Under the pieces are notes generated by a model, which was not told where the DNA came from, did no database searches, and saw nothing but the letters and a program-made list of their open reading frames with translations. 64,000 bases of DNA from Hyphomicrobium sp. MC1 (GTDB taxonomy: Bacteria > Pseudomonadota > Alphaproteobacteria > Rhizobiales > Hyphomicrobiaceae). The position numbers were made by a program, and so were the translations under genes. This document shows positions 45,993 through 54,456 of this stretch, one piece after another; position 1 is the first letter of the stretch, and every line of letters starts with the position of its first letter. The stretch spans positions 1,426,001 through 1,490,000 of the forward strand of contig NC_015717.1 in NCBI RefSeq assembly GCF_000253295.1, read 5' to 3'.

Positions 45993-46555
45993 CCGGAGAA
46001 ACGCCGCGTTTCAATCCATTGCAGCGCCTTCTGCATTGGGTGATGGCCGTTTGCATTCTAGCGATGCTGTTCATCGGCGTGGGGATGCTCTCGACCGTCA
46101 CACCGAAGTTTTTGCCGCTGATGGAGACGCACAAATCGCTTGGTGTCGTCATCCTCGTGCTCGTGCTCATTCGGCTTGCGGTACGGTTGCGGTACGGCGC
46201 GCCGGCGTTGCCGAAGGATTTGCCGGAGCCGATGAAGCTCGCGGCAGAACTGTCTCACTACGCACTCTATGCGCTGATGATCGCGATGCCGTTGCTGGGA
46301 TTGGCGCTGTTGTTTACCGCAGACTATCCTGTCGTGATCTTTGGGCGCACCTGGGTTCCACAGATCCTGCCGCAAAGCGACAGTCTTCATACCCTGTTCT
46401 GGAACGCCCACTACTATCTGGCGTTTTGTTTCTTCGCACTGGTTTTGCTGCATATCGCGGCGGCGCTCTATCACGCGCTCGTCCGGCGTGACGGCGTGTT
46501 TGAGGCAATGGCCTCTGTGTCGACGCATCATCAGTCGGCTCCTGCCGCCGAGTGA
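45989..46555 (+). CDS. Cytochrome b561 family protein
   Basis: Di-heme inner-membrane protein of 188 residues with four helices. Heme ligand candidates are visible: LQRLLHWVMAVCI (His), METHKSLGV (His), ELSHYALYALM (His) and LHIAAALYHALVRRDGV (His). It is translationally coupled (ATGA) to the catalase-like gene and probably hands quinol electrons to it in the periplasm (inference). A strong terminator follows. Confidence 0.92.
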   Translation: MTGETPRFNPLQRLLHWVMAVCILAMLFIGVGMLSTVTPKFLPLMETHKSLGVVILVLVLIRLAVRLRYGAPALPKDLPEPMKLAAELSHYALYALMIAMPLLGLALLFTADYPVVIFGRTWVPQILPQSDSLHTLFWNAHYYLAFCFFALVLLHIAAALYHALVRRDGVFEAMASVSTHHQSAPAAE

Positions 46556-46597
46556 CGGCGTGAAGCACATCTGAGGACGCGTCGTCCACGAACCTAT

Positions 46598-46643
46598 GAT
46601 GGGTCTTCCTGCAAATGTCGGCAGGGAGGCCCATCGCATTTTT
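46598..46643 (+). terminator. Rho-independent terminator after the cytochrome b561 gene
   Basis: Long stem of about 15 pairs (GATGGGTCTTCCTGC / GCAGGGAGGCCCATC, two wobble pairs) with an eight-base loop, followed by GCATTTTTATA. Confidence 0.85.
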
Positions 46644-46725
46644 ATATCTCTCCATGTCGAGGCACATGGAATCCCTATGCCGGTGTTCCTAGTTTGATGG
46701 CAAAGCGTCCACATTGGAGGCGGCC

Positions 46726-47112
46726 ATGGAAAAAGAGATCGAAAGCGTCCCTGCGGCGTCCGATGTGTCTCCTCGCATTGAGGCATGTGCGGAGTGGTCT
46801 GACTGCGAACTCAAGGATGCGCCCGCTCACGCTGTGGATTGGTCGACGCGGACCATCGGCCTGACAGACGATCAGATGCGGAGTGCTGCAATGCTCTTTG
46901 GCGTGATCATTCTGCTCTTTGCCGGGATCGGAATCGCTTTAACGGAATTCATGTCGGCTGAACCGCAAGTGGCGCTTATGGATTGCGTTCAAATCGTTGG
47001 CGATACCGAGCGACTCGCTTGCTACGATAAAGCGGCAACGCAATCGTCGGCGCCTTTCAAGGGGGGATCGCCCTTTTCCACTTATTCACGACCGGACGTC
47101 GATGGTGGCTAA
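46726..47112 (+). CDS. Membrane protein with C-terminal C-x-n-RLACYD motif, unknown function
   Basis: Protein of 128 residues: a polar acidic N-terminus with two Cys, one membrane helix (AAMLFGVIILLFAGIGIALTEF), and a short exported part containing DCVQIVGDTERLACYDKAA. That Cys-(n)-RLACYD motif occurs near the start of many secreted proteobacterial proteins, where the two Cys probably pair. GGAGG precedes the ATG. Function unknown. It lies between the terminator of the cytochrome operon and the TonB-receptor gene as a lone gene. Confidence 0.7.
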   Translation: MEKEIESVPAASDVSPRIEACAEWSDCELKDAPAHAVDWSTRTIGLTDDQMRSAAMLFGVIILLFAGIGIALTEFMSAEPQVALMDCVQIVGDTERLACYDKAATQSSAPFKGGSPFSTYSRPDVDGG

Positions 47113-47446
47113 GAGCTCTTCTCTATCCGGCAATCGGTTGCGGGACAGCTGACGCTATCGTCGCTGCGAAATGTCTCGCGTGACGCTCGGAAGAAGTCCT
47201 TAGTTCCCGCATTTTGAGGGAAATTTTCCCATAAATTTCAATTCCGTTGCCACGATGCCACGGGAGGGTTGGGAATGCGGCGGCCGGGAAAAAGTCAGCC
47301 TGTGCATCGGATTGACCCACCCAACCAAAATCCATTTTGCTGACTTTGGGGAAAATGGTCCGAGTCGAGACCAAAGGGGAAGTTCGCGTTGCGATGCCTG
47401 CCAGGGAAGCAGGGGATTGTGATGCGCAGATAAAGGGAACCGGGGG
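47113..47446 (+). promoter_or_regulatory. Upstream region of the TonB-dependent receptor gene
   Basis: A 334-base gap with an AT-rich centre near 47218-47245. I see no Fur-box-like repeat, riboswitch or gene that I can support. Confidence 0.35.
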
Positions 47447-50041
47447 ATGATGCGTCAGTTAATGGCTTCGGCCGCGGCTGTGGCGCTGTTCGCAGCCAGC
47501 GGAACGGCCGTTGTTTTTGCTCAGGATGCGGGCGGGACGGGGGCAGCGCAGCCAGCGCCTCAGCAAGGTCAGCAGCTTCCTGAAGTCGAAGTTATTCAGG
47601 GACAGCCCAAGCCGAAGCCGACGCAAGTAAAGAAGGCCACCAAGCCGAAGGCCAAACCCTCCACCGCGGCGGCGGTGACGGCTCCATCAGCAGCGCCGGA
47701 TACTACGGGATTTGCGACCGAGAGTTCGCAGGAGTTTGCTGCCTCGCCTGAATCGAACACGGTGAAGATGTCGCCGGTCGGCGGCACGATCCCAGTCGAT
47801 AAGGTGCCGGGGAGTGTCTATCAGATGAATTCGGAAGCGCTCAAACGTGGCGAGCAGGTCATTCTGCAGGACGCCCTTACGAGCCAGATCCCGGGCCTGA
47901 TCGTCAATGACCTTCAGGGCAACCAATTCCAGACCAACATCCAGTTCCGTGGGTTTGAAGCATCGCCCGTCAACGGTGTTGCGCAGGGGCTTGCGGTCTA
48001 TCAGAACGGCGTCCGCATCAACGAATCCTTTGGCGATATCGTCAACTGGGACTTCCTGCCGTCGAACGCGATCAATAACGTTGCCGTTGTCGTCGGCAAT
48101 CCGGTGTTCGGACTTAACGCGCTGGGCGGCGCCGTCGTTGTCGATATGAAGGACGGCTTCAATTACCAGGGTTGGGACGTCGATACGATGTTCGGCTCGT
48201 TCGGACGCAAGCAAGTCTCGACGGAGGCCGGATATCGCAGCGGCAACTGGGCGGCTTACGGCGCCTTCGAGGCCATCGACGATGATGGGTTCCGCGATTT
48301 CTCCGACGCGCAAATCCGCCGTGGATACTTCGATGTCGGTGTCAAAGGCGATAACGCCGAGTTTCATTTCAACTTCACCGGCGCAGACAACAATGTCGGC
48401 GTGACGGCGGCGGCGCCTGAGCAGCTTCTCGACATCAGCCGCAGCCTGACGTTTACGTCGCCGCAGACGACCGAAAACACGATGCAGATGTACTCGGTCA
48501 ACGGCAAGGTGCGGGCAACCGATACGTTGACGCTGTCCGGTGTCACCTATTACCGGCATTTCAATCAGAAGCATCTCGACGGTAACCTCTTTGACGATCC
48601 CGAAGAGTGCGAAGGCGCCGGCCAAGAGGGAACGCTGTGCTCCGGAGATGATCAGGTTCTCAATGCAGCCAACGGCAGCCCGATCCCGTTTACGGATAAT
48701 GTTTACGGCTCGATCGACCAGACGTCGCAGAATGCCGATACGGCTGGCCTGACGCTGCAGGCCCAAGAGAACGCCAAGCTTTTCGGACACACGAACCAGT
48801 TCATTGTCGGCGTCAGCTATGATCATGGCCGCGTCGCCTATACGGCGAAAAGCGAACTTGGCTTCATGGAACCGAAGTTCGTCGTCGACGGTCAAGGTAT
48901 CATCATGACCGGTACGGATGATTTCAATCCGCGCTCACTCACGACGACGAACGATTATTTCGGCGCCTACTTCACGAACACCTTCGACATCACTGATCAG
49001 TTGGCTTTGACTGTTGGTGGTCGTTACAACTTTGCACGAATCGAGATCGAGAATACCGGCAGTCCGGAAAACGACGAGCTCAATGGCGTCAACAAGTACA
49101 ACCGCTTCAATCCGTCGGCAGGTCTGACCTACAAATTCTCGCCAGGCCTCAACTGGTACGGCGGATACTCCGAAGCCAACCGCGCGCCGACGGCTGCGGA
49201 GCTGGCCTGCGCCGATCCTGAAAATCCGTGCTTGATCGAAAGCTTCTTGACAGCCGATCCGCCGTTGAAGCAGGTCGTTTCTCATACCTGGGAAACGGGC
49301 TTCCGCGGCACGATCAAGAACTGGCAGAACCGCTCGCAGTGGGATTGGGGTATCGGCCTGTTCCGTACGCTAAACACCGACGACATCTTCGATGCGGCTT
49401 CAACCGATACCGGCCACGGCTATTTCCAAAACGTTGGTAAGACGCTGCGTCAGGGCGTCGAGGCAAATATCGCGTACCGCACACAACGTGTCTTTGCTTA
49501 CGCGAACTACACCTATACGGACGCAACGTTTGATACGAATGCGATTTTTCCATCACCCAATAATCCGTTGCCGGGCAATGTTTCGTGCGGCGATGCAGGT
49601 GGCGGTGGTGATGACGATGAAAACGGACCTGGCAACTGCTTCCTGGTTCACAAGGGCGACAGGCTCCCCGGTATTCCTGCGCATACCTTCAAAGCCGGTG
49701 TCGATTACTGGATGACGCAGAAGTGGAAGGTCGGTGCGGATTTGGTGGCTGCCAGCGATCAGATCTTCTTCGGTGACGAAGCGAACCTTAATCGTCCGCT
49801 GGCAGGCTATGCGAAAGTCAATCTGCACACGTCCTACGACGTCACGGATCACGTGCAGATCTATGGCCTGTTCGAGAACCTCTTCGACAAAGACTATAAT
49901 ATCTACGGAACGTATTTCAGTGTGGACGATGCCAACGATCTGACGCCGGCAACCGGTGTCACGTTCAATGAGAACAATCCGCGGACTGTCGTTCCGGCCA
50001 TTCCCTTCGCGGCTTATGGCGGTGTGAAAGTGAAGTTCTAG
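47447..50041 (+). CDS. TonB-dependent outer-membrane receptor
   Basis: Protein of 864 residues with a signal peptide (ASAAAVALFAASGTAVVFAQ), a Pro/Lys-rich low-complexity stretch (residues 25-75), a plug domain (EQVILQDALTSQIPGLIVND through NALGGAVVVDMKDGF) and a 22-strand barrel ending in Phe (GGVKVKF). It imports a scarce large ligand using the proton motive force. A loop near residues 713-725 has GGGGDDDENGPGN and is flanked by two Cys, as are two other loops, so disulphides are probable. No sigma/anti-sigma pair or ABC genes lie beside it, so the ligand is open. Confidence 0.92.
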   Translation: MMRQLMASAAAVALFAASGTAVVFAQDAGGTGAAQPAPQQGQQLPEVEVIQGQPKPKPTQVKKATKPKAKPSTAAAVTAPSAAPDTTGFATESSQEFAASPESNTVKMSPVGGTIPVDKVPGSVYQMNSEALKRGEQVILQDALTSQIPGLIVNDLQGNQFQTNIQFRGFEASPVNGVAQGLAVYQNGVRINESFGDIVNWDFLPSNAINNVAVVVGNPVFGLNALGGAVVVDMKDGFNYQGWDVDTMFGSFGRKQVSTEAGYRSGNWAAYGAFEAIDDDGFRDFSDAQIRRGYFDVGVKGDNAEFHFNFTGADNNVGVTAAAPEQLLDISRSLTFTSPQTTENTMQMYSVNGKVRATDTLTLSGVTYYRHFNQKHLDGNLFDDPEECEGAGQEGTLCSGDDQVLNAANGSPIPFTDNVYGSIDQTSQNADTAGLTLQAQENAKLFGHTNQFIVGVSYDHGRVAYTAKSELGFMEPKFVVDGQGIIMTGTDDFNPRSLTTTNDYFGAYFTNTFDITDQLALTVGGRYNFARIEIENTGSPENDELNGVNKYNRFNPSAGLTYKFSPGLNWYGGYSEANRAPTAAELACADPENPCLIESFLTADPPLKQVVSHTWETGFRGTIKNWQNRSQWDWGIGLFRTLNTDDIFDAASTDTGHGYFQNVGKTLRQGVEANIAYRTQRVFAYANYTYTDATFDTNAIFPSPNNPLPGNVSCGDAGGGGDDDENGPGNCFLVHKGDRLPGIPAHTFKAGVDYWMTQKWKVGADLVAASDQIFFGDEANLNRPLAGYAKVNLHTSYDVTDHVQIYGLFENLFDKDYNIYGTYFSVDDANDLTPATGVTFNENNPRTVVPAIPFAAYGGVKVKF

Positions 50042-50077
50042 ACTACTCTACCTCTAAGACCTATCCCGAAACTCGAT

Positions 50078-50111
50078 GCGGCGGACCCCAAAGTCCGCCG
50101 CTTCTTTGTTT
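50078..50111 (+). terminator. Rho-independent terminator after the TonB-dependent receptor
   Basis: Perfect nine-base stem GCGGCGGAC / GTCCGCCGC with the loop CCCAAA, followed by TTCTTTGTTT. Confidence 0.9.
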
Positions 50112-50135
50112 GCCGCCTGGACAGCGACGAAGCAC

Positions 50136-50222
50136 TCAGAATTTACCGTCTGCCATGTGAAACACCGTCAGGCAGATGACGGCGGTGAGAACGAACAGCA
50201 GGGTGATGGCGATCTTGTCCAT
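50136..50222 (-). CDS. Single-helix membrane peptide (28 aa)
   Basis: A 28-codon frame MDKIAITLLFVLTAVICLTV followed by FHMADGKF: one membrane helix with a short tail. AGGAG lies seven bases before the ATG, an ideal ribosome-binding site. Size and layout resemble small accessory subunits of membrane complexes, but no partner is visible. Unknown function. Confidence 0.65.
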   Translation of the reverse strand: MDKIAITLLFVLTAVICLTVFHMADGKF

Positions 50223-50604
50223 ATGAGCACTCCTAATAGGTTATATCGAAGCATCTTCTTTATATGATCGTCCCGCCGGGGAGAAGTTCGGTGGCCGCAG
50301 GTGCCGTGAGTGCGGCTGTTACAGCGTTGGCGATTGAAGGCGCGCGCCTATCGCGGTCGCTGCGGCCTAGTCCAAATAGCCGATAATCGCTTTGCGGCCA
50401 TTGTACCAATTTGCAGAGCGGCGTTCATCAGAGCGCCATGTGCCGGCCGATAAGGTCCAGGACGCCGTGGGATGTCTGCGAAGGAACAAAAAGTGACGGA
50501 AATATATCATTGCTCCCCCATGTCACTGGTGCGGTCCGTTCCTACATCTCCCTGCGTTGCACAATACCTAGCCGATGTCGGCTAATTACAGCGGAGGCGA
50601 TCCC
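50223..50604. other. Intergenic stretch between divergent genes
   Basis: Holds the promoters of the 28-aa peptide gene and the DUF2076 gene. Nothing else stands out apart from a GC-rich region near 50270-50360. Confidence 0.35.
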
Positions 50605-51303
50605 ATGAACCGGGAAGAACAGCAACTAATTGAAGATTTGTTTTCCCGCCTGCGCAGCTATGGAGGCTCGGGCGGCAAGGATCCGGAAGCCGAGGGCTTG
50701 ATCAACGATCTCATTCGCAGGTCGCCGGATGCCCCTTATTACCTAGCCCAGACGGTCATTATTCAGCAGCAGGCGCTCGAGCGGGCGGAAGCCCGTATGC
50801 GCGACCTCGAGGAAGCAGCGGCGCGTCAGCCGCAATCTGCGTCGGGGCGCGGCAGTTTCCTTTCTGGTGGATCGGTTCCGTCGGCCGGTGGCCGCTTTGG
50901 TGGCCTTGGCGGTTCTGCGCCAGAGCCGCAGCGCGGACCGGAGCCGATGCCGCCTCCGCAGCAGTCGCGTAGCCCTTGGGGCTCTGCGGCCCAATCCGGT
51001 GGGGGCGGTGGTTTCCTGTCGTCAGCTCTATCGACGGCAGCAGGCGTCGCAGGTGGCGTTTTCCTGGCGGATGGTATCCGCAGCCTGTTCGGTGGCGGCA
51101 ACGCCTATGCCTCGGGCGGTGGGACAAACGCCAACGATCAAGCGACCATCGACAGTTTGCAGGATCAGCTGCAAGACGCTCGCGACGATGACAAGCAAGA
51201 TCAGAAAGACCTTGCTGCGGATGACGCCGAGCTCGATCAGATGCAAGACGCGCAGGATGACGACGACGATACGTGGACAGATGACGACAGCATGGATGTC
51301 TGA
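50605..51303 (+). CDS. DUF2076 protein
   Basis: Protein of 232 residues. The N-terminal helical part MNREEQQLIEDLFSRLR with DPEAEGLINDLIRRSPDAPY and YLAQTVIIQQQALERAEARM is the DUF2076 signature. A Gly/Pro-rich middle, a hydrophobic segment (FLSSALSTAAGVAGGVFLADGI) and a very acidic Asp/Gln-rich tail (from about residue 195) follow. GGAGG stands eight bases before the ATG. Function is not established; members are annotated as periplasmic or envelope proteins. Confidence 0.88.
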   Translation: MNREEQQLIEDLFSRLRSYGGSGGKDPEAEGLINDLIRRSPDAPYYLAQTVIIQQQALERAEARMRDLEEAAARQPQSASGRGSFLSGGSVPSAGGRFGGLGGSAPEPQRGPEPMPPPQQSRSPWGSAAQSGGGGGFLSSALSTAAGVAGGVFLADGIRSLFGGGNAYASGGGTNANDQATIDSLQDQLQDARDDDKQDQKDLAADDAELDQMQDAQDDDDDTWTDDDSMDV

Positions 51304-51331
51304 CGTTCCGTACGCCAACTGACGTTTCCGC

Positions 51332-51493
51332 TCATCGTGCGATGGCAAGTACGATGAGCGGCAACAAAAGTGCAGCAGCGATCCCGCCGATGAACACGGC
51401 GCGCTGCCAGGGTTGTTTCAAGATGATTTCGCCCTGCGATGCCTTTTCCGCGGGGTAGGCCGGGGCGTCCGGCTTTTTCGTGGTTTGTGCCAT
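51332..51493 (-). CDS. Conserved-looking small membrane protein (53 aa)
   Basis: A 53-codon frame: a polar N-terminus MAQTTKKPDAPAYPAEKASQ, then GEIILKQPWQRAVFIGG and a C-terminal helix (IAAALLLPLIVLAIAR). Short proteins with a Y-x-x-EKA-x-x-GEIIL pattern and one helix are frequent in Hyphomicrobiales, sometimes mislabelled as peptide ABC transporter permeases. It is convergent with the DUF2076 gene, 28 bases apart. Function unknown. Confidence 0.7.
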   Translation of the reverse strand: MAQTTKKPDAPAYPAEKASQGEIILKQPWQRAVFIGGIAAALLLPLIVLAIAR

Positions 51494-51785
51494 TATCGCC
51501 AGTCCGGGTTTCGCGTCGTTATCGGAATAATCCGCAGACGCGCCTTTCGTTGCTTCGCAAATTGAGGATGGCGGATTTCTGCCGCCTGCAGACGGCTAAG
51601 CTTCGCTTCGTCCGCACGCTTACAAAAACGTCACACACGCTTTGCGGGAAACATCGGAACCGCCCTGCTGCGGGACCGTTGGCCAAGCAGTTGTCGAGCT
51701 GCGTGTTGAAAAGCGCGGCGCGTGGCCGGCGGCAGTGGCCTGAAACAGCAGGCAACCTGAAACACGAAAGCAAAAGGTAGTTGTG

Positions 51786-52019
51786 ATGGCTCAAGAGGAC
51801 AGAACATCAAAACGCGGCTTTGCTTCGATGGATGAAGCCAAGCAGCGCGAGATCGCCCGGAAAGGCGGCGCAAGCGTTCCCGATCATGAGCGCAGCTTTT
51901 CGAAGAATCACGATCTTGCCGTGTCCGCCGGCCGCAAAGGCGGCCATGAGAGCGGTGGCAATTTCAAGCACGATCCGAAGCGCGCCGCTGAAGCCGGTCG
52001 AAAAGGCGGCCAGCACTGA
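51786..52019 (+). CDS. KGG-repeat stress-response protein
   Basis: Small hydrophilic protein of 77 residues with three copies of the KGG motif (ARKGGASV, AGRKGGHES, AGRKGGQH) and a conserved GFASMDEAKQREIARKGG start. This is the YciG/general-stress (con-10-like) family, induced by stress in many bacteria and probably disordered or hydrophilin-like. The ATG at 51786 is preferred to the GTG just before it. A strong hairpin follows. Confidence 0.92.
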   Translation: MAQEDRTSKRGFASMDEAKQREIARKGGASVPDHERSFSKNHDLAVSAGRKGGHESGGNFKHDPKRAAEAGRKGGQH

Positions 52020-52053
52020 TGATGTGAGCGTGATTATTGGAGACTATTGCGGG

Positions 52054-52077
52054 AGGCCGGAGCGATGCTCCGGCCTT
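52054..52077. terminator. Hairpin terminator between convergent genes
   Basis: Ten-base stem AGGCCGGAGC / GCTCCGGCCT with a GAT loop, followed by TTGTC. It lies between the KGG gene and the convergent DHFR-like gene. Confidence 0.65.
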
Positions 52078-52091
52078 GTCGCGTTTCATCG

Positions 52092-52502
52092 TCAGGCGCT
52101 GCTCGAAGCGGTCAACCATTTCGGATTGAACCAACGGTCGGCTGGGCCATCGTACGGGAGACGAGTAACGTCCCAGTGGCTCACATATTTGGCGTAGATG
52201 TCCCAGACAGGCGGGCCACCCCCGATGAAGACGACGCGGCCGGCGTACTGCTTCAGTGTTTCTTCGGGGTCCATGTGGGAACGCAGGACAACGAGCGTGC
52301 GATCGGTACGTGCGAATTCGGGGACAGCGCCGATGGTTTTCGGCCCGGCCATTAAAACATGGCCGCGGGTGATATCGAAAAAGCGCGCGACATCGGCGAT
52401 GTATTCCGGATCTGTATTACCCTCCCAGGGGAGTTGGCCATGAAGGCCGAGTTGGCCCGATTGGCCAATCGCGCAGATGACCCGCACGATCGTTTGCTGC
52501 AT
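52092..52502 (-). CDS. Dihydrofolate reductase-like protein
   Basis: Protein of 136 residues with DHFR features in order: VICAIGQSGQLGLHGQLPWE, FFDITRGHVLMAGPKT, RTLVVLRS, and FIGGGPPVWDIYAKYVSHWDVT with RWFNP near the end. It is shorter than typical FolA (about 160 residues) and the substrate Asp after LPW is replaced in place by Glu or shifted, so catalysis of dihydrofolate reduction is not certain. It may be a divergent chromosomal FolA or a related reductase. No thymidylate synthase gene is adjacent. Confidence 0.75.
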   Translation of the reverse strand: MQQTIVRVICAIGQSGQLGLHGQLPWEGNTDPEYIADVARFFDITRGHVLMAGPKTIGAVPEFARTDRTLVVLRSHMDPEETLKQYAGRVVFIGGGPPVWDIYAKYVSHWDVTRLPYDGPADRWFNPKWLTASSSA

Positions 52503-52622
52503 TTTGCACTTCCTTCAATCTGTCGTTCAGCACGCGTCGATCCCACGCAATGGGCGTGGGCGTCTATTCGCGCAACTGCCTTCTCTGTGTGAAATTCGCC
52601 GATGGATGTAAAGGCCGCGTCG

Positions 52623-54041
52623 TCAGCGCAGCAGATAGCGGATGACCCAATCGGACGTGCGGTTGAAGGGGGGGCGTAACAGACCACCGAGGTTCCAGCG
52701 GCTTTGCTCGAAGACGCCCTTCGCGTGGCTAAGCGATTTAAACCCTTCGATACCGTGATAGGCGCCCATACCGGACATGCCGACGCCGCCGAACGGCAGC
52801 GCGTTCTGAACGTAATGCATCAAGGTATCGTTGACGGTGACGTTGCCTGAGGTCGTGCGTGCGAGAACCTTCAGGCGATCCTCGCTGCTGTTGCCGAAAT
52901 AATAAAGCGCCAGCGGCCGGGGCCTGTGATTGATGTAGGCGATGGCTTCATCGAGCGTGCGATACGTCACGATGGGCAGAATCGGTCCGAAGATTTCTTC
53001 GCGCATGATCGCCATGTCGTCGGTGACGTTCAGGACGATCGCGGAAGGGAGCTTTCGCGTCAGGACAGCGGTTTGAGGTCCAGTCTGGATAACGCGAGCG
53101 CCCTTGTTCTCGGCGTCTTCGAGGAGACGGCGGAGACGAGTGTAATGTCTCGCGCTCGCAATGGCAGAGTAGTTCTTGTCGGCGGCGCCGTCGGGATAAA
53201 ATGCTGCTGCCGTTGCGTCGTAACTGGCGACGAATGATGCAGCGTCTTTCTCGTGAACAAGTACGTAGTCGGGAGCGATGCAGGTCTGACCGGCATTCGC
53301 AAGTTTGCCATAGGCGACGCTGCTGGCCGCGGTCTCGATATCGGCGTCTGGCCCGATGAGCGTCGGTGATTTGCCACCGAGTTCCAACGTGACCGGAACG
53401 AGGTTTTCGGCGGCTTCCCGCATGACCATGCGGCCGACTTGCGCGCTGCCGGTGAAGACGAGGTGATCGAAGGGGAGGCGCGAGAAGGCGGCGCCAAGCT
53501 CCGGGCCACCGGTGACGACGGCCACTTGGTCTTCCGGGAAGATATCACGCAATGTTGATTTCAAGAGTTCGCTCGTCGCGACCGTTAGCTCCGAGGGCTT
53601 TAGGATCGCGCGGTTGCCAGCCGCAATTGCGGACAGCAGTGGCATGATGGCGAGCGAGAGCGGATAGTTCCACGGCGACACGATTCCGACGACGCCTAGC
53701 GGCTGGTAATGGACGCGGGCGCGACCGGGAATGAAGTGGAGCGAGATGCGCCGTTTCTCTGGCCGCATCCATTTTGCGACGTTGCGGCGAAGGAAGTTGA
53801 TGGCCTGGATGATGGGAATGACTTCCATGATCCGGGTTTCGTATGCGGACCGGTAGCCGAAATCCTTGCTGATGGCGGCTTCGAATTGAGCGCGGCGCGC
53901 GAGCAATGCGCGTTTGAGCTTGCGAAGGTCGGCTCGGCGCTGTGCAGCAGACGGCGGCCCGTCGCGCATGAACGCGGCTCGCTGCTTCGCCAGCAGCGGG
54001 CTTAGCAGGAAGTCATCTTTGACCGGGAATTGAGCAGTCAT
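52623..54041 (-). CDS. Aldehyde dehydrogenase (coniferyl-aldehyde dehydrogenase type)
   Basis: NAD(P)-dependent aldehyde oxidation, 472 residues. The catalytic Cys lies in AGQTCIAPDYVLVHE, the general-base Glu in TLELGGKSPTLIG, and the cofactor segment is FTGSAQVGRMV with PWNYPLSLAIMPLL. The C-terminal hydrophobic stretch and PFGGVGMSGMGAYHG resemble the class-3/CalB group, which often acts on long-chain or aromatic aldehydes. It is monocistronic, with 120 bases to the DHFR-like gene. Substrate not determinable. Confidence 0.92.
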   Translation of the reverse strand: MTAQFPVKDDFLLSPLLAKQRAAFMRDGPPSAAQRRADLRKLKRALLARRAQFEAAISKDFGYRSAYETRIMEVIPIIQAINFLRRNVAKWMRPEKRRISLHFIPGRARVHYQPLGVVGIVSPWNYPLSLAIMPLLSAIAAGNRAILKPSELTVATSELLKSTLRDIFPEDQVAVVTGGPELGAAFSRLPFDHLVFTGSAQVGRMVMREAAENLVPVTLELGGKSPTLIGPDADIETAASSVAYGKLANAGQTCIAPDYVLVHEKDAASFVASYDATAAAFYPDGAADKNYSAIASARHYTRLRRLLEDAENKGARVIQTGPQTAVLTRKLPSAIVLNVTDDMAIMREEIFGPILPIVTYRTLDEAIAYINHRPRPLALYYFGNSSEDRLKVLARTTSGNVTVNDTLMHYVQNALPFGGVGMSGMGAYHGIEGFKSLSHAKGVFEQSRWNLGGLLRPPFNRTSDWVIRYLLR

Positions 54042-54456
54042 TAATCGGTCTCCAATGTAGACGGTGAGAACATATAGCGATTCAGGACGCTACGTTTCTC
54101 CGTCGACACGAGTATGTGGGCTTTCGCCTTCGGCATCGTCCGCCTGCCATCATGCCCAACGACCATACGATCGTGGCGATCTCAAGCGCGCATGATCGAA
54201 ACGCCGATCGGCACGCTTGTGGACGGGATAGCCGGCAATTTATCCTGCGCGAAGTGGCGCAGCACCCGGGTCAGCCCCCGAACTTCGTAAATAAGCTCCT
54301 CGCCAGCAATGCGGAAGCTTCACTCTGAGATTGTTGCGTATTTTATCTGCAACTTTTTGGCGAGCAAGGCTCGGCAGTAGAAAAGAGCGTTGAGGGTACG
54401 CGGCCGGTCAAGGCCCCCGGTCTATTCGAGGAATAGCGGCTCAGGGTGCGCAGCGA
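54042..54456. other. Intergenic stretch, no gene seen
   Basis: A 415-base gap between the aldehyde dehydrogenase start and the end of the phc-like operon. I find no supported gene, repeat or clear terminator. Confidence 0.35.
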
